From assembly GCA_014706385.1 (NCBI GenBank), contig JACGZH010000001.1, positions 2,465,501 through 2,529,500 on the forward strand: 64,000 nt of DNA. The letters are read 5' to 3'. Both the position numbers and the translations under genes were made by a program. The notes beneath the pieces were generated by a model. The model made no database searches and was not told the DNA's origin. It was given only the letters and a program-made list of their open reading frames with translations. Numbering within the stretch: the stretch's first letter is position 1; every line of letters starts with the position of its first letter. Shown in pieces: positions 38,245 through 51,294 of the stretch. Origin of the DNA: Phaffia rhodozyma (taxonomy: Eukaryota; Basidiomycota; Tremellomycetes; Cystofilobasidiales; Mrakiaceae).

Positions 38245-39240
38245 TCACTCACTTCCCTCACGCCTTCAGGCACGAGTGGTCCGTTCGAGGTCGAAAGGGA
38301 AGGGGGAGAGATGGTACCTGAGAGCGTAAGGACCGACGTCCACCTCTGAACATAAACACACACACGCCTCTCACCCCCAGCCTTGCACACCTCCGTAGAC
38401 ACGCGGAGGAGAAAAAAAGACCGAAGAGCTCAAAGCCGATCCGATCAACAGGAGACGGAGAAGGAATAAAGATAAAACGTATTGAATTCAAGTTGGATAG
38501 ACCTAGGCCATTTGAAAAATGAAATGAAGAGTATAGAGAGAGCAATCTGATCGAATAGAATTCCGCAGGAAACTGAGCTACTCGTAAAAAAAAAACGGAG
38601 AAAAAAAGGAGGGAAGCAGCGTCCTTTAGCCAGAAAGAGAGAGGAGTAGAAAGGGTAGAGCGTCTCCAACCGCCACTCTCATCTGAACGGTCAGTTGCAT
38701 TACATACAGAGTCAATCAATTACCTTCTTTCTGTCGCTGCTATCCCTTCCTCTTTTGTGATCGAACCGAATCGCAAGGGAAGATCATGACGAACGGGGTA
38801 AAAGGACAAAAGATAAACAAACAGATAAGAAACCATGTTGGTAGGTAAACAAATAAATAAATACGTAGATAGACGGATGGTCAGACAGATTATTAGGCAA
38901 ATATGTGAATGGATAGATAGATAAAAAATTCAAATTGACAATAATGTAATATAACAAGATAGAATAAGATATAATTAACTTGTGTAAAGTAAGCCCCGTC
39001 CTGCCCACCCACTGCATGGGGCAAGCCACGATTGCACGTGAGAAGCGTCCTGAATGATCGGCAATCGCTTTCAATGCCTCTTGGCCCTTTTGTCTTCTTT
39101 TCTGTGCTTATTATTTCTATTTGCCGCTGTTTGCATGATAGTTCATAAGGTATATACTGTAAAAGAAGATACCCAGATGTCAACCCCATCCGTTCTCCTC
39201 GTTTCGTCTTCCTGCGTCGGCAGAACCAGAACATGGAGAG

Positions 39241-39292
39241 ACAGCAAGACGGAGCAAGACGGAGCAAGACGGAGCAAGACGGAGCAAGACGG
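39241..39292 (+). repeat. 10-bp tandem repeat GGAGCAAGAC
   Basis: Four perfect copies plus partial units at both ends (AGCAAGAC at the left, GGA at the right), in intergenic DNA. Confidence 0.9.
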
Positions 39293-40160
39293 ATAAACGG
39301 AGGATGACATAAGGAAAGAAGGTTAAGGTAAGGAAAGATAGAAAGATATTAGTCCCGTCCTCGTGTTATATTCTATTGTTTCATCTGTCCTTCCAGTCAT
39401 TCAGTCAATGAAATCATCAATCCTCATGATCATCTTGATAAGTTTCATCTCCCTTGCCCGTCTCTGTTGTCTGTCTCTCCATCTTTTCCTATGCTCATTT
39501 AGCGTGTTTTCAACTCCTTGTTTGAGATCTGATGTTCGTATACAAATCAACGTCGATGTCTACCACCGTCTTCCTTTTCTCGGTCCGATGTCAACTCAGA
39601 CTCTACATCCTACATCCGGCGCATACTCTTCTAAATAGGAAACATGATCCGAAGTGCTTATTTTTCCTTCAAACAATCATTTCTCCCTCTCTCTTCTTCC
39701 GCTCTTTATTTTCTTTTCGTTTCTTTTCTCTTCTCTTCTTTCTTCAAAAGGATGGATAAGGGGAAAGGAAAGCGGAGATGTATTTTTTTTGTAGAGGGGA
39801 GAAGAAAAGAGACGTTCGAAACCGTGACCTTTGTTACAGACGAGTTAAAGTTGAAAGAAAAGCCGAACGAGAAGAAAAAGTAGTAACAAAAGAAGAGAGC
39901 ACATGATGGGATAAAGAAGAGAGAAGGGAGAAAAATTTGGTTGGAGTAAGGAGCAAGAGAGAGATTGATATGGAAACGAAGAACAGATGATATTTCGGAC
40001 AAATCCAGATATAAAGATAAAAATCAGAGAACACAAAAAATGAGAAAATGAGAAAAAAAGGCAAAGAGTGGAGTAGAGGTTGTTTTTTCCCAAAAAATAT
40101 TGGTTTTTCTTCTTGTTCTTCTTATTCGTCTCTCATCTTATCCAGAGCGCTTCCTACCCC

Positions 40161-43100
40161 TTACTGCCAGTATTGTCGCTGGGAATAGTATCCGTTGTAC
40201 TCCTGCTGCTGTTGACCTTGGTAGGCGTTAGGCGGCAAGCCCTGTCCGACCTGAGCACCTACTCCGCTAACGACGCTCTGTCCGGGGTATCCACCACCAG
40301 CTCCTCCCCGAGCACCGGCCGAACCGGAAACATTTCCTCCGTAGGAAGAGTAAGAGTTTGGCTGGTGGATTCCACCACCTCGGCTACCACCCTGGATGGC
40401 TCCGCCCTGGACAGAACCCTGCTGGGGTTGCTGCTGTTGCTGTTGACCACCCTGTCCGGCCTGCTGTTGTTGACCTTGCTGTCCGGCCTGTTGCTGGGGA
40501 GCTTGCGCCTGACCCTGGGATTGCACTTGGCCAGGCTGCTGTCCCTGTCCAGCACCACCACTCGCACTCTGGGAAGCCTGCTTCTCCTGGGCCTGCTGGT
40601 AGCTCTTGTAGGTCGTCTCCGGAGAAGACTGACCCTGTCGAGAGTTGTTGACACCGGTAGACTGAACAGAAGCCACCTGAGGGGCGGGCGAACCGCCTAG
40701 GAAGGAATGGATTCCTCCATACTGGGAGGACAGCCCACCTTGACCGAGGTTCGAGCTAGAGTATCCGCCGAGAGAAGACGGCTGCTGCTGCTGATCCTCA
40801 TACGAAGACGAAAAGTGTCCGTACGGACCACTGCTAGGCGCTTGGCTAGGAGGCTTTACACCGGATGCGCTCCCGGTAGGAGCCGGCGCAGGAGGCTGCT
40901 GAGGGTATGGCCGAGCCCACTGTTGCTGCTGAGCCCAAGCGGGGGTCTGACCGTAGTAACCATAGGCTGATTGATAGAAGGATGAAGGAAGAATAGTCAA
41001 TTAACCACGAACGACACTTAGGAAAAAAAAAGAAGGAGTCCAACCCAAGAGCTCACGGTTGTTGTTAGCCCAGTATGGGTTGTAAGGAGGCATGTTGTTG
41101 TAGTAACCACCGGCAGAAGCAGCGGCCTGATGCTGGCTGTGCACAGGCGGTTGGCTCGACTGAGAAGCGATCTGAGCACTCTGGGACTGAGCGGAAGCCG
41201 CCTTAGTAGGCTCGGCCTCGACTCGCTGAGGAGTGAATGTAGAGTATGGGTCGTAGAAACTTCGATCCATCGCTCCGTACGAGTCAGGGTAACCCTGATA
41301 ACCTCCAAGTCCACTTCCGGCGCCCATTCCAAACGGACTGGCTCCGTACTGCTGGGAGTGATCCTGAGACTGCTGGCTCAACGCGGGTGGGGCACCCAAC
41401 TGCTGCTGCTGTTGGGAAAGCGATCCCGTCTGAGAGTGCTGCTGGCTGTTGTAGTAGGGCGAGGGCGTCAGAGTATCCTGTCTGTAGAAATTCTGGTTCG
41501 TCAATCCACCAGGAGGAGCGTGCGAGTAGGTCGACTGCTGATCAAGTCCCTGCTGTTGGTGCTGCTGTTGGTGGTGTTGCTGATGCTGTCCGTACTGCTG
41601 AGCCTGAAGCTGAGGCGAGGGAGCAACAGGGGCAACGGTAGCGGCACTGGTGATAGGCGTATGTGTGGGCTGTTGGAAGAAGTTCATGCTAGAGTTCGTC
41701 TGGGAATACTGGTGGGGAGTCGTGATCGGCTGCTGGGGTTGAATAGGCTCGATCGTTTGGGGAGCGTGTTGCTGGACAGGTTCCGGGACCGGTGCAGCGA
41801 CCGGTGCAGGAATAGGCTCGGGTTGAGGGATAGGGGCGGGTGTAGGCTCAGCAGCAAAGGCCGGCTCAGGTCGACTGTATCCAAGTATTTGGACAAATTA
41901 ACACGATATCAGTATTGTACCAGAAAATCAGCTCAGCTTGACTAGAGAGAGAAGGGAAACAAGACTCACGACTCCTCGCTGTGGAGCTCACCATCACCAC
42001 CTAGGCTCAAGCTACCAAACTGCATGCCAATTCCTCCGAAACCACCAGTGGCCTTACCGGGCATGACAACGGCTTCGTCTCCAAACTGTCGAAGCTTAGA
42101 GTTGTTTCGGTTTACTGCTCTGGAAGCAGGTGCAGGAGAAGCGGCGGCAGGAGAGCTTGCCTTGGCGACTTCAGATGACGTAGGCAAGGGCTCAAATCCA
42201 GGAGGGGGGTTGAGGAAAGTCTGAGCAGAAGCGGGGGGGGCCTCAGAGACAGGCTCGGCAGCGGCAGGGGCAGATATCTCAGTGTCCTCAATAGCAGCAC
42301 CGGTTTCGGCTGGGGGGCTCAAGTTGTCGACCTCAGGCAGAGGAGCATCAACCACATCAGTCTCTTCCTTGATCTCTTCAGGTGAGGCCTCCTCGGCAGT
42401 CTCTTCGCTAGATGTGGCAGCAGGCCAGGTGTCATCACCAGGAACCGCCGAAGCGGACTCTTCCGGCTCGTCCTCAACCAAGGGAGACGTGGCAGATGAT
42501 GACTCCTGGACAGGCGCGGAGATAGTTTCTTCAACGGCGGGGGTAGATTGAACAGGGGCAGGGGCGGAGACAGGAGCAGGCGCAGGCGCAGGAGCAGGAG
42601 TAGGAGCAGGGGGAGGAGTCGGCTTGGGCTTTTCCTGAGGCCTAATTTTTAGATCGATCGCGTCTCCTGTTTAGCGCCGATAACTAAGAATTGGTTACTT
42701 TTCGTTTAAACAGAACTCACTTTGCAATCTGGGCCCACGACATCTTTGTTCCCTTAGGGATTGTCCTTCCAACCACTGCCTTGCCCTTGGCGGCCGCTGT
42801 AGGTCCAGCAGGTTCTTCATCCTTCTTCTCACTCTCTTCCGACTTGGGGCTCTCTTCATGGGTTGCTTCCTTGACGGTCTCGCTCAGAGCGGCCCCATCA
42901 GCCTCTGCTGTTGCATCTTCTTTCGCTGGAACCTCGTTCTTGGCAGGAGCGGCCGGAGCAGGGGCCGGAGCAGGGGCCGGAGCAGGGGCCGGAGCAGGAG
43001 CAGCTGCCGGAGCAGGCTTTGGCTTAGCCCATACACCTTGTAGTTGGGGAGCGATCACAGCAGGGGCGGCCGGGGTTTCTTCGACAGGGGCCACAGGAGC

Positions 43101-43888
43101 AGCAGTTGACGTTCCGTTAGGAGTCGAAGGGGCTGCTCGGGTCGAGTTTGTGTATCCTCCTCGCCCAGCTCCACCTCGGAAGGCCCCTCGGCCAGCAAAG
43201 CCACCTCGGCTAGCCTGAGCAAATCCGGCTGGGAATGATCAAATAAATGGAGAACAAAAGATTAGAGATGAGAAAAGTAAGGAGAAAGGCTGAGAGTTGA
43301 AGATGAGACATGGAAAAAGAGTCTAAAAAAGACTGACCACCACCTCGAGCTCCACCTCGACCGCCTCGGAAACCTCCCCGGAAGCCACCCTCGAAGCCTC
43401 CTCGGCTGGAGGAGGCGGACTGATCCGGCTTGTGACCGGGGTTAGATGAGGAACCAGTAGATGAAGCGGTGGGCGTTGCCTTCTTGTTAGTCTTTCGAGA
43501 TGTGGCAGTGGTAAACTGAGAAGCTTGTCCTGTATTAGAACGAAGGAGCGAGCGAGGTAACAGCCAATGAAAGTTGAAAAAAGGCAGCCAGTTGGGTCAG
43601 TTAGAGATCAAAGAAGTGCCAAGAATCAATAAAGAACAGGATAACGAGAGATAAAAAGGAAGCGAAGGTGATAGAAAAGGAACAAGGGAAAAAAAAGGAC
43701 AAGAGACAAAAAGAACGAGATCTGAGACACCAAGTACACGGTCAGTACGCACCTTCAGAAATCTTTCCTACGGCACTCTCTATGCTACCCTTGGACTCTT
43801 CGAGCACGAGCAACAAGTCATCGTCTGCCCAATCAGGAAAGATGGCCTTGAGGGTCGAGAGATGTTCAGACTGAAGACGGGATGGCAT
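40161..43888 (-). CDS. DEF1: DEF1/UBAP2L-like ubiquitin-binding, Gln-rich protein
   Basis: Probable counterpart of yeast DEF1, which helps ubiquitinate and degrade RNA polymerase II stalled on damaged DNA. The N-terminus MPSRLQSEHLSTLKAIFPDW, then ADDDLLLVLEESKGSIESAV, is a CUE/UBA helix bundle. A Gly/Arg block follows (GGFEGGFRGGFRGGRGGARG, and SRGGFAGRGAFRGGAGRGGY, about 43150-43440). Next are a long Pro/Ala/Glu-rich region with APAPAP repeats and SWAQIAK near 42720. The motif VVMPGKATGGFGGIGMQFGS, then LSLGGDGE (about 41985-42075), closely resembles the conserved short block of metazoan UBAP2/UBAP2L. The C-terminus is Gln/Gly/Tyr-rich and ends YYSQRQYWQ, as DEF1's low-complexity tail. Start chosen at MPSRLQ (43888); an in-frame ATG 36 bases upstream gives a less likely extension. 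About seven introns. A GTAACCC word lies upstream near 44128. Confidence 0.78.
42955..43002 (-). repeat. 12-bp coding repeat in the DEF1-like gene
   Basis: About four tandem copies of GCAGGGGCCGGA (read on +), encoding an Ala-Pro run in the reverse frame. Related APAP-coding repeats recur near 42560-42615. Confidence 0.75.
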
Positions 43889-45708
43889 TGTGTCTTGGAT
43901 GGGTGGAGATGGAGAAAAAACCAAAAGACAAGAAAAACGGAGACGGATACGACAGGTATAGGAGAAGAGTTAGACCTATTTGACGATGCCCTGGGATGTA
44001 TGCGTTCGGATGATCTAGATGTGGGCAAGACGAAAGAAGACGAAGGACGATGTTGGAGGAGAAAGATGAGAGTTAAAGGAAAAAACGAAGAACGTAAAGA
44101 TGATGGGAAAAGGCGCTGTCAGAGGGTTGTAACCCTTTGTAACTGGGTTTACAGTCAGATTACGTAAAAGTGTCTCACCTGGGGCCTGCTCGTGTGATAT
44201 GTCCAACAGCTCATAGCAATCCAGGTGCCGTTGAGAGGAAGAGAGAGGGGAGTACGGTAGAGAGAGGAGAACAGCAGAGAAGAGAAAAGTGCGTTGAAAG
44301 CCGTCGGAACAGATCCGGGGCACTTCATCATGCCATGATTGATCCCACCGGAATTAACATGGCATAGAGAGTCAATGAGCCATGTCATATAGGGGTGTCG
44401 CTCGCAGACCTAGACTTCAGGGTGGCATACACGACGGACAGATGAAAATCTTCTAGATACTTTCAAACCAGAGATCTCTGATCCAAACTACAAAGGGCTG
44501 TAGTTTGCAGACACACTCCTAAAGAAAGAGAACACCGGAGATAACGGTATAGTACACATGCTTCAGAGACCGTCAGTCATCCTTACCACAGATATATAGA
44601 GGTCTACGACCTTATTCTCTATCTTGAACTCATATAGCTTTCAAACCAGCGAACAATGGTTCTTGAATGTTCGAGCGCGCAAAGCGAGTGTTCTAACACC
44701 TGTATCTGTCGCCTGGGAGATGATGATAATTATCTTTGGAAAAGATGACACACACGACATGATTCCAGCTCGGAAACTATGAAGCGCTACAAAAAGTTTG
44801 TGGAGGTCCATATCAAACGTATATTGAGGAACAGAATGCAATTGTGCGCGTACTCATAAGCAAATACTGTCGCGATGGCAGAAGTAAGAGGAATAGAGCT
44901 GAACGGAGAGGAAGCAGCTACTGAAAACTAGAAGATCGCAAGCTAGATGCCCATTGAGAAGAACAATAAACCGAAGCACCGGTTTAGCTCATAAGAAGAT
45001 AGTGTAGAGTAGGGAGTCATTAAAACGAGAAGCTATCCTGTTTGCTGCGAATGGGATAAGATAAACCCAGTTGGTGTTGTATTCTGCTCACCATCAATTA
45101 GATCGCTAATTTCTCTGACGAGAATGTTGTAAGGGTTGATCGGGATGGATGCGCTGATGTATTCTGCACCCAACGGACCTCTTCGATCTCTTGTTTTGAA
45201 TGAGTGCCTGAACAGTCAGAAGGCGCCGTTGCTTGCGAACATGCCATTGAGGCACTAGAATCAAGGTATTCGAGTTGGATAGATGCACACGTTCCAAACC
45301 ATATAAATAACAGTCACAAAATGACATATAGAATTTGTCCGCCTTGAATACGATTCGCTCTCCGGCCTTCGTGTTGAGAGACCATGCCGAATGGGACAAT
45401 AAGATAGAAGGTTGGATAGGATGATACTTTGTACGTGGCTGTTAGCTTGCGCTTGAGGACGGAACACTTAAATCTTATACATCAAGCATTTCCCGTCGTT
45501 CTATAGCTCTCATACTTTGGTACAAGTCTATAGGTATGTTTCTCCAAGAGTCTGACTGACACTATGGCAGAGACTTGATAGATGAAAGATGGTATCACAC
45601 TGTGGTATTGTCTGTACAAGAGGAGCTCACCCAAAGTAGTAACGACCAAGTAACAAAACACGCCCTCTAATTTCTCGTCACCTTCAATCTCGACTGCCTT
45701 TCTCCTCT
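43889..45708. other. divergent region; possible unresolved minus-strand gene
   Basis: Between the DEF1-like gene (-) and the Cid1-like gene (+). On the minus strand three separate stretches look protein-like: RHPYMTWLIDSLCHVNSGGI (near 44345-44400); TFDMDLHKLFVALHSFRAGI (near 44760-44815), followed by a possible short intron; and GPLGAEYISASIPINPYNIL (near 45120-45180), followed by VREISDLIDG and a GTGAGC donor. I could not chain them into one gene, and I recognise no family. Confidence 0.3.
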
Positions 45709-48700
45709 TTGCCACACCTCTCGAGCATCGTTGATTCTACCTTTGTTGATTCTTTCTCTCCTGCTCTACTACCACCATCTCCTATTCATTGGGAAGACCA
45801 CACCAAAGGCTCTTCTTCCCTGCTCTGCTCTTTCCATATGCAGGTCCATCAAGCCAAACAGCGCTATCTCGATGAGCTTTCGACCTCTCTCTTCCACTGT
45901 GCGTATTACTTTGGGTATATACCTCTCGACCGGACTCTCTCGTTCGCTTCCACTGTTACCGTTGTCTTCTCTCGCCTTGGAACTTCTCTATTTGTTTCTC
46001 TAGTATCTTATCACGAGTCTCAAATCACTCACATATATCTCGTTTCGATTCTGTTTCTCGTTTCGCTCCTGTCCCCTCTGCTGTCCTCTATAATGACTGG
46101 ACCATTCCGTCGAACGATCACCTTACTCACTCTCTAGTCATTCTCCCACTCCTCCCCACGCCTGAAGAGCTCAACACAAAGCAGCAAGTCCGGGTCCTCA
46201 TCGAAAAGCTTATACGTACCGTCGAGCCGGGAGCCAGGCTACTGGCCTTTGGTAGCACTGTGAGCTCTTTTTTGTCCTTCTTTTTTTCTCTCTTAAAACA
46301 TCCTCTCACAACTTGTTTCGTATGCCAATCAATATACCTGCTAAACGTACTTTCCTCACTTTTCTTCCTCTTCCTTCTGCGATCCTATCAGGCTAATGGG
46401 TTCTCTCTAAGAAATAGCGGTTGGTTACTTCGTCTATCTTTTCATGATATCTTATACCTTACACTCGCTTACCTGCATACCTCACAGACATGGACCTCTG
46501 CGTGCTCTTAGACAGATCTTCAGACGAAGCCAAATCAGCACCTCCGGCAAGCGATCTCGTCAACATCATCGGCCACCTTCTAGAACAAGGCGAGTACTTG
46601 CTACTAGTCCTGATATGCCAATATTCGATGATTCTAATCGCACGTGTTCCCCTCCTTTCTCTCTACTCTCTTGCCTTGTTACGCTTTCGACTTCTATAGA
46701 AACAAACTTTGCTGTCAAGGCCCTGCCCAAGGCTTATGTTCCAGTACGTGTTTCGTCCTCTTCTTATTGCAATATCCTACTTCCGAGTATGAGCAGAAAA
46801 GAAATGTTGACGACGTGCTGACAAGCTTGTTTCTATTTGTATCATCTTTAGATTATTAAACTCACATTATCCCCGTCCCCTGGCCTACCGTTCGGTATTG
46901 CTGTCAGTCGACATGCCTCCTTTTTCTTTCTTGTTTTCACTTTATCTGTTCACGCGCTCCTCGATGCTGTCGATAGCTCATCATGTTTGTACCTTCGCTC
47001 TGCTCATCTTCTCCATAGTGCGATATCGGCTTCGAGAACCGACTTGCTCTTGAAAATACTCGGTTATTACTGACATACGCGTGAGTCATTGCCAATCATC
47101 CGAGATCGTGAAACTCTTGTCACACATGAGTCTGATCGTTCCTTGTTCGTACCCTCTTGACTCTCGATATCAGTACGATTGATCCTGCTCGAGTTCGAAC
47201 AATGGTGCTTTTCATCAAAGTCTGGTCGAAACGACGACGGATCAACTCACCCTATCGAGGGACACTCTCATCCTACGGGTTTACCCTTCTCGTCCTCTTC
47301 TTCCTTATTCACGTACAAAACCCACCGGTGTTACCAAATCTTCAGCAAATTCCACCGCTGGTACCCAAAACAAAAGAAGAGCTCGAGCTAGATGGTCATA
47401 ATATTTGGTGGGAAAGATCTTTCATCTGCTGTCTCTTGCAATCAACACATGCATGCCCTCGAATCTGAGTCTAACAAGCCTTTCTTGTTGATACTCTAAG
47501 GTTCTTTGATGATACTGAGGTAAGCAGATCTGATTCCCCTGCGATCCTTCTTCTTTGTTATTCTCGTTTTACTTATAGAACCTGCGAATACAACATATGT
47601 CTTCATCCCTGTAGCTGTTGCGTAAAGAATGGTCGTCCGCAAACTTCCAGTCCGTTGGTGAACTTTTGATCGACTTCTTTAAATTTTACTGTCAAAATTT
47701 TGCTTTCAACACCGACGTGGTCTCTATCCGAGCTGGCTTGTTAACGAAGGAGAGCAAGATGTGGACCACAGATAGCGATGTGGGTAGTCTGAACGAGATG
47801 AGTCGAGACAGGAATAGACTTTGTATCGAAGATCCATTCGAGACATCCTATGTGAGGACGATCTTTTTCCTCTCTTCCTTTAAAGAATCGATATCGAAAG
47901 TCGCGTTCCTGGTTAGGAATTTAATTGGCTGACAATCTCGTTTGTTCTCTGATTCGATTCAACCAGAATGTGGCCAGAACGGTGACAAAGGATGGTTTGT
48001 ATACGATACGAGGAGAGTTCATGAGAGCATCAAGAATTCTGACATCTCGACCAGGCAGAGCGGTGACCGCTTTAGCTCAATTATGCGAAGGTTTGCCTTT
48101 GTTCTCTTCGGTCGTTCTATCTTGTCCAACCAGAGTGCTTACAAGACCCTCATCGATGACAAAACGACCGTAGAGAGAGACGAGGAGCTTATGCGCGCAC
48201 CCAGATCTAGATCACCTGCAGGAGGGAGTCGGAGTCCATATGCATTTGGAAGCGGCTACCGAGTTGGTCTTTCCATCCTTCTCTTGATAGCTCCATTGGG
48301 TGACATGCTCACAAATTTATTCTATCGTGTTACCATTGTCTTAAAGCACGTTGATAGACTATCACCTCCAAAACAGTACCTCCCGTTCCCAGCATCATCA
48401 ACGATATCTCCACATTTGTCAGCTGCCGAGTATCATCAATCAAATGGAAACCTTTATCGATCGGTCTCTGCCTCTGCTACATCCCGTCAACCATATACGC
48501 CTATCGTATCCAGTCCGTTCTCCCCTGTGCACTCCCCAGCTGGCTCGCCCAGAGGTAGGTCTGCCCAATTGAGTGGGATGGGTGTTTCTCGTCCTGGCAG
48601 CAGTAATACAGGTGGAAGGGGCTTAGGTATGGACCTAGGACCCAGAGGTACATCCGGTGGTGGTTCTGGTGGATATTCATCAAATGGGATCCCTATCAGT

Positions 48701-50182
48701 AGCCGAAGTGGTTCTCAACATATGCCTAAACAAGATCTCTCGACGTCACCCACATTCCAAGTTCAGGATAGAGGCCGACCCGAGATGTCGGCTGCGGCTG
48801 TAGCTGCTGCTGCATCAGCAGGATCGACTGGGTCTCAGTACGGAATGTATGCTAATTCAATCCCACCAGTGGATATGTCTGTTCCTTTCTCCGATGCATT
48901 CAACAGGGGAACTGGCGGTACTAGTCTGGACAGACAATCGGTTACTGTGCCAGGTTCGACTCATGTTAGAGGTCGAACTGGAAATCGAATCAACAACATC
49001 AAACTGGGATCCGGTCTCTCTCCTTCACCTGCCGTTGGATCTGGAGCAGGACAACAGATATTGACCGGGGCTTACTCTCCTATTCGATCAACTTCGCCAG
49101 CCAGTTCAGCAGCTAGGAGAGCAATCTCTACTCCACCACCTGGCTCAACATTCGGACTGTCATCGGCAAATGTGGAGTCAATCTATCTGAACGGAGCTGG
49201 CAGCTCGTCAGGTAATGATAGATTTTACCAGGATGGACTCGGTCCGGCTGGATTTTTACCCTCAGATGCCCCATCCTCGATGTCGACGGGATCTTCGTCG
49301 TCAACAACAACAATGCCGTCGATCCCTGGAAGTTCTCATGGATTACCAGCCCGACCTGGATTTGGAAACAGCTCGGTAGGCAATCCAGCCGGGGCACCTG
49401 GTTCCTTGGTCGGTGTTGGTGGAGCAAATGGAGGTGGTAGCAGCAATAGTAGTAGTAGTCATCATGTCAACAACCTCGGCCACAACCATAACCACAGCAA
49501 TAGTAGTACCAGCGTGTTCTCTTCACCTACGTTTCCTTCGGCGGCTACGGTAGGAGGATCTGCTGGACCTCTTGGGCCTTTTAGTTCGAGCGCGACCGCA
49601 TCGGTTTCCGCTTCTGCCAACACATCCCCTCGGTTACACTACCGACCGGTTGTAGGAGGTGATTCGTCGAACGAGCCGGCTTATCTGAGTCCATCGTTGT
49701 TGCTCTCACCTGAATCCGTCAGTCAACCGTTACCGTTGGAAAAGATCAACGCGGCGTTGAACAACGCTGGTGCTATTGGTGAGGGTGTCTCCGGTACTTC
49801 CGGTGGGGGTGGTGTCAACGGAACGTCCACACCACCTATAGGTTCATCTGGCGGATCTACAGCCAGTTATCATCGATTTCAACATGGATTCGCTGTTCCT
49901 AGGTCGTCTTCACTCTCCCGATCAAGCTCCCGACCACGTTCCAGTCTAGGAGCGAGTTTAGGTGGAGGATCAATAGCAGCAGGTGATGACTATAGAGGAA
50001 TGGGGATGGTGGCCACGACATCACATACGCCGACGGCTGCTAGTAGGCTGGCTCATCATTTCGATATTTCGACCGCTCTAAGCAAGTTGGAGTTGCATGC
50101 TTCTGCTTCTGCTACCGACTTGACTACATTAGGCAGTTCGGCTGGGGGTGGAAGCGGTGCGGAGAAAGGTCGATTCAGGTGA
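45709..50182 (+). CDS. Cid1-family non-canonical poly(A)/poly(U) polymerase
   Basis: Terminal nucleotidyltransferase that adds A or U residues to RNA 3' ends. The catalytic domain is split by many short introns. VLIEKLIRTVEPGARLLAFG ends at a donor after GST, then ANGFSLRNS joins DMDLCVLLDRSSDEA across the next intron, giving the GS...DMD metal-binding motif. The central domain reads IKLTLSPSPGLPFGIACDIG, FENRLALENTRLLLTYA, then VRTMVLFIKVWSKRRRINSP and YRGTLSSYGFTLLVLFFL, all hallmarks of the Cid1/Cid13 group. The PAP-associated part reads ELLIDFFKFYCQNFAFNTDV and IEDPFETSYNVARTVTKDGL. A Ser/Gly-rich disordered tail of about 600 residues follows (48360-50182), much longer than in S. pombe Cid1. 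Without a visible His equivalent to Cid1's uridine selector, A versus U preference cannot be called. The 5' end (45709 or later, with an intron before about 46040) is uncertain. Confidence 0.82.
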
Positions 50183-51294
50183 AGAGAAAAAAGGAGGGGG
50201 CCGTTGAAGCCCTGTTGTTGTTCTTCTCATTCTTTCCTTTGCTCTTCTCTCCTTTTCTTTTAGCCCCCATCTTACATCATTCACATCTTCAAATCTCCTC
50301 CATGTCTGTTTGTACACCACCGAAGACAAAGAACAATAAAAAGAAACAAAAAGAAACTTTGTACTGTATTTTTTTCTTCAAAAAAGGCACGAGAGACTTC
50401 ACTTACCAAAGAATTACATCTGCATACCGTCTTTTATCGCATGGTTCAGGCTTCTTGTGCATATCTCTTCTCTTCTTTCTCTTCTGTTTCATCCAAGAGG
50501 AAATCATGTCACGCGAACGATCATCTATCTGAATTCACCTCATGTTTTGCTTGTTTGGCCCTTGCTTTTTTGTCCTGGAAATTGTCTGGTCTGGCCTGAT
50601 CACATAAATGATATGATAGTTTGATTCACAATTTACTACCTTGTACCTCTCCGTCCCTCACGAGAAGCTCTCCACAACTAAGAATGTCTATACGATTTCC
50701 CTATCATCTTTTCTATCGCGTCTAGATACTTTGAAATCAATGGACGCAGCAGACTTTGCAGATTGCCTCAAAGACCTTGAGTCTAGCCGTTGTTGATAGA
50801 TCGTTGATCATCGACTGACGACCGCCCAAAACAGAAGTTCTAACTTCAATCATTGCTTCCTCGTGTGAGTCTTTCAGATTATTCGTCCTGTTCTGTTCGT
50901 TTGACATTCCGGTTTTCTTATTCGCGAGCAAGAAGCAAGATTGCTATAGGATTTCTCTTCTTGTCTTTTGATCATACTCCAGATTCCATAGATGACCTTG
51001 TATTTTTCTTCTTGTTCGGTTTCATCACCAAGTCCAACCAGATTTGTCTATGCTCTCCGTTCGATGACCACATATTCCTCCTCTACCGAGAAAGGCGACC
51101 AAATGTGCCGTGCCTTTCTTCTCTCCTTCTCTAACGTCTATACCACTCTTTTTTTGTCCTAATCATCGGATCGAAGCGCCTACGACTCAGGGGCCAAGAA
51201 CGGGTTTTCGATTTCTGTTTATCAAAAAAGCAGAGGGTGATCATACGAGGGAATCGTTTTCCTTCTCAAAAGTTAGTCAATATGTGTCTGAAAT
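50183..51294. other. convergent intergenic region
   Basis: Between the 3' ends of the Cid1-like gene (+) and LSM7 (-). Only short open frames; no motif recognised. Confidence 0.5.

Larger units (their letters stand above)
37926..40160. other. intergenic, repeat-containing, no gene resolved
   Basis: A 2.2-kb stretch upstream of the NRP1-like gene and downstream of the DEF1-like gene. It holds a CA microsatellite at 38208-38241, a 10-bp tandem repeat at 39241-39292 and several A/T-rich low-complexity stretches. The open frames at 38258-38719 and 39845-40093 are hydrophobic but look like pyrimidine-rich noise. Confidence 0.5.

Noticed and set aside
39845..40093. hydrophobic Phe/Leu/Ser-rich minus-strand frame
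   Set aside because: Composition follows a long A/G-rich stretch on the other strand; no chain of exons or conserved motif.
40080..42551. long + strand frames opposite the DEF1-like gene
   Set aside because: They mirror Gln-, Pro- and Ala-rich codons of the minus-strand gene and show no domain.
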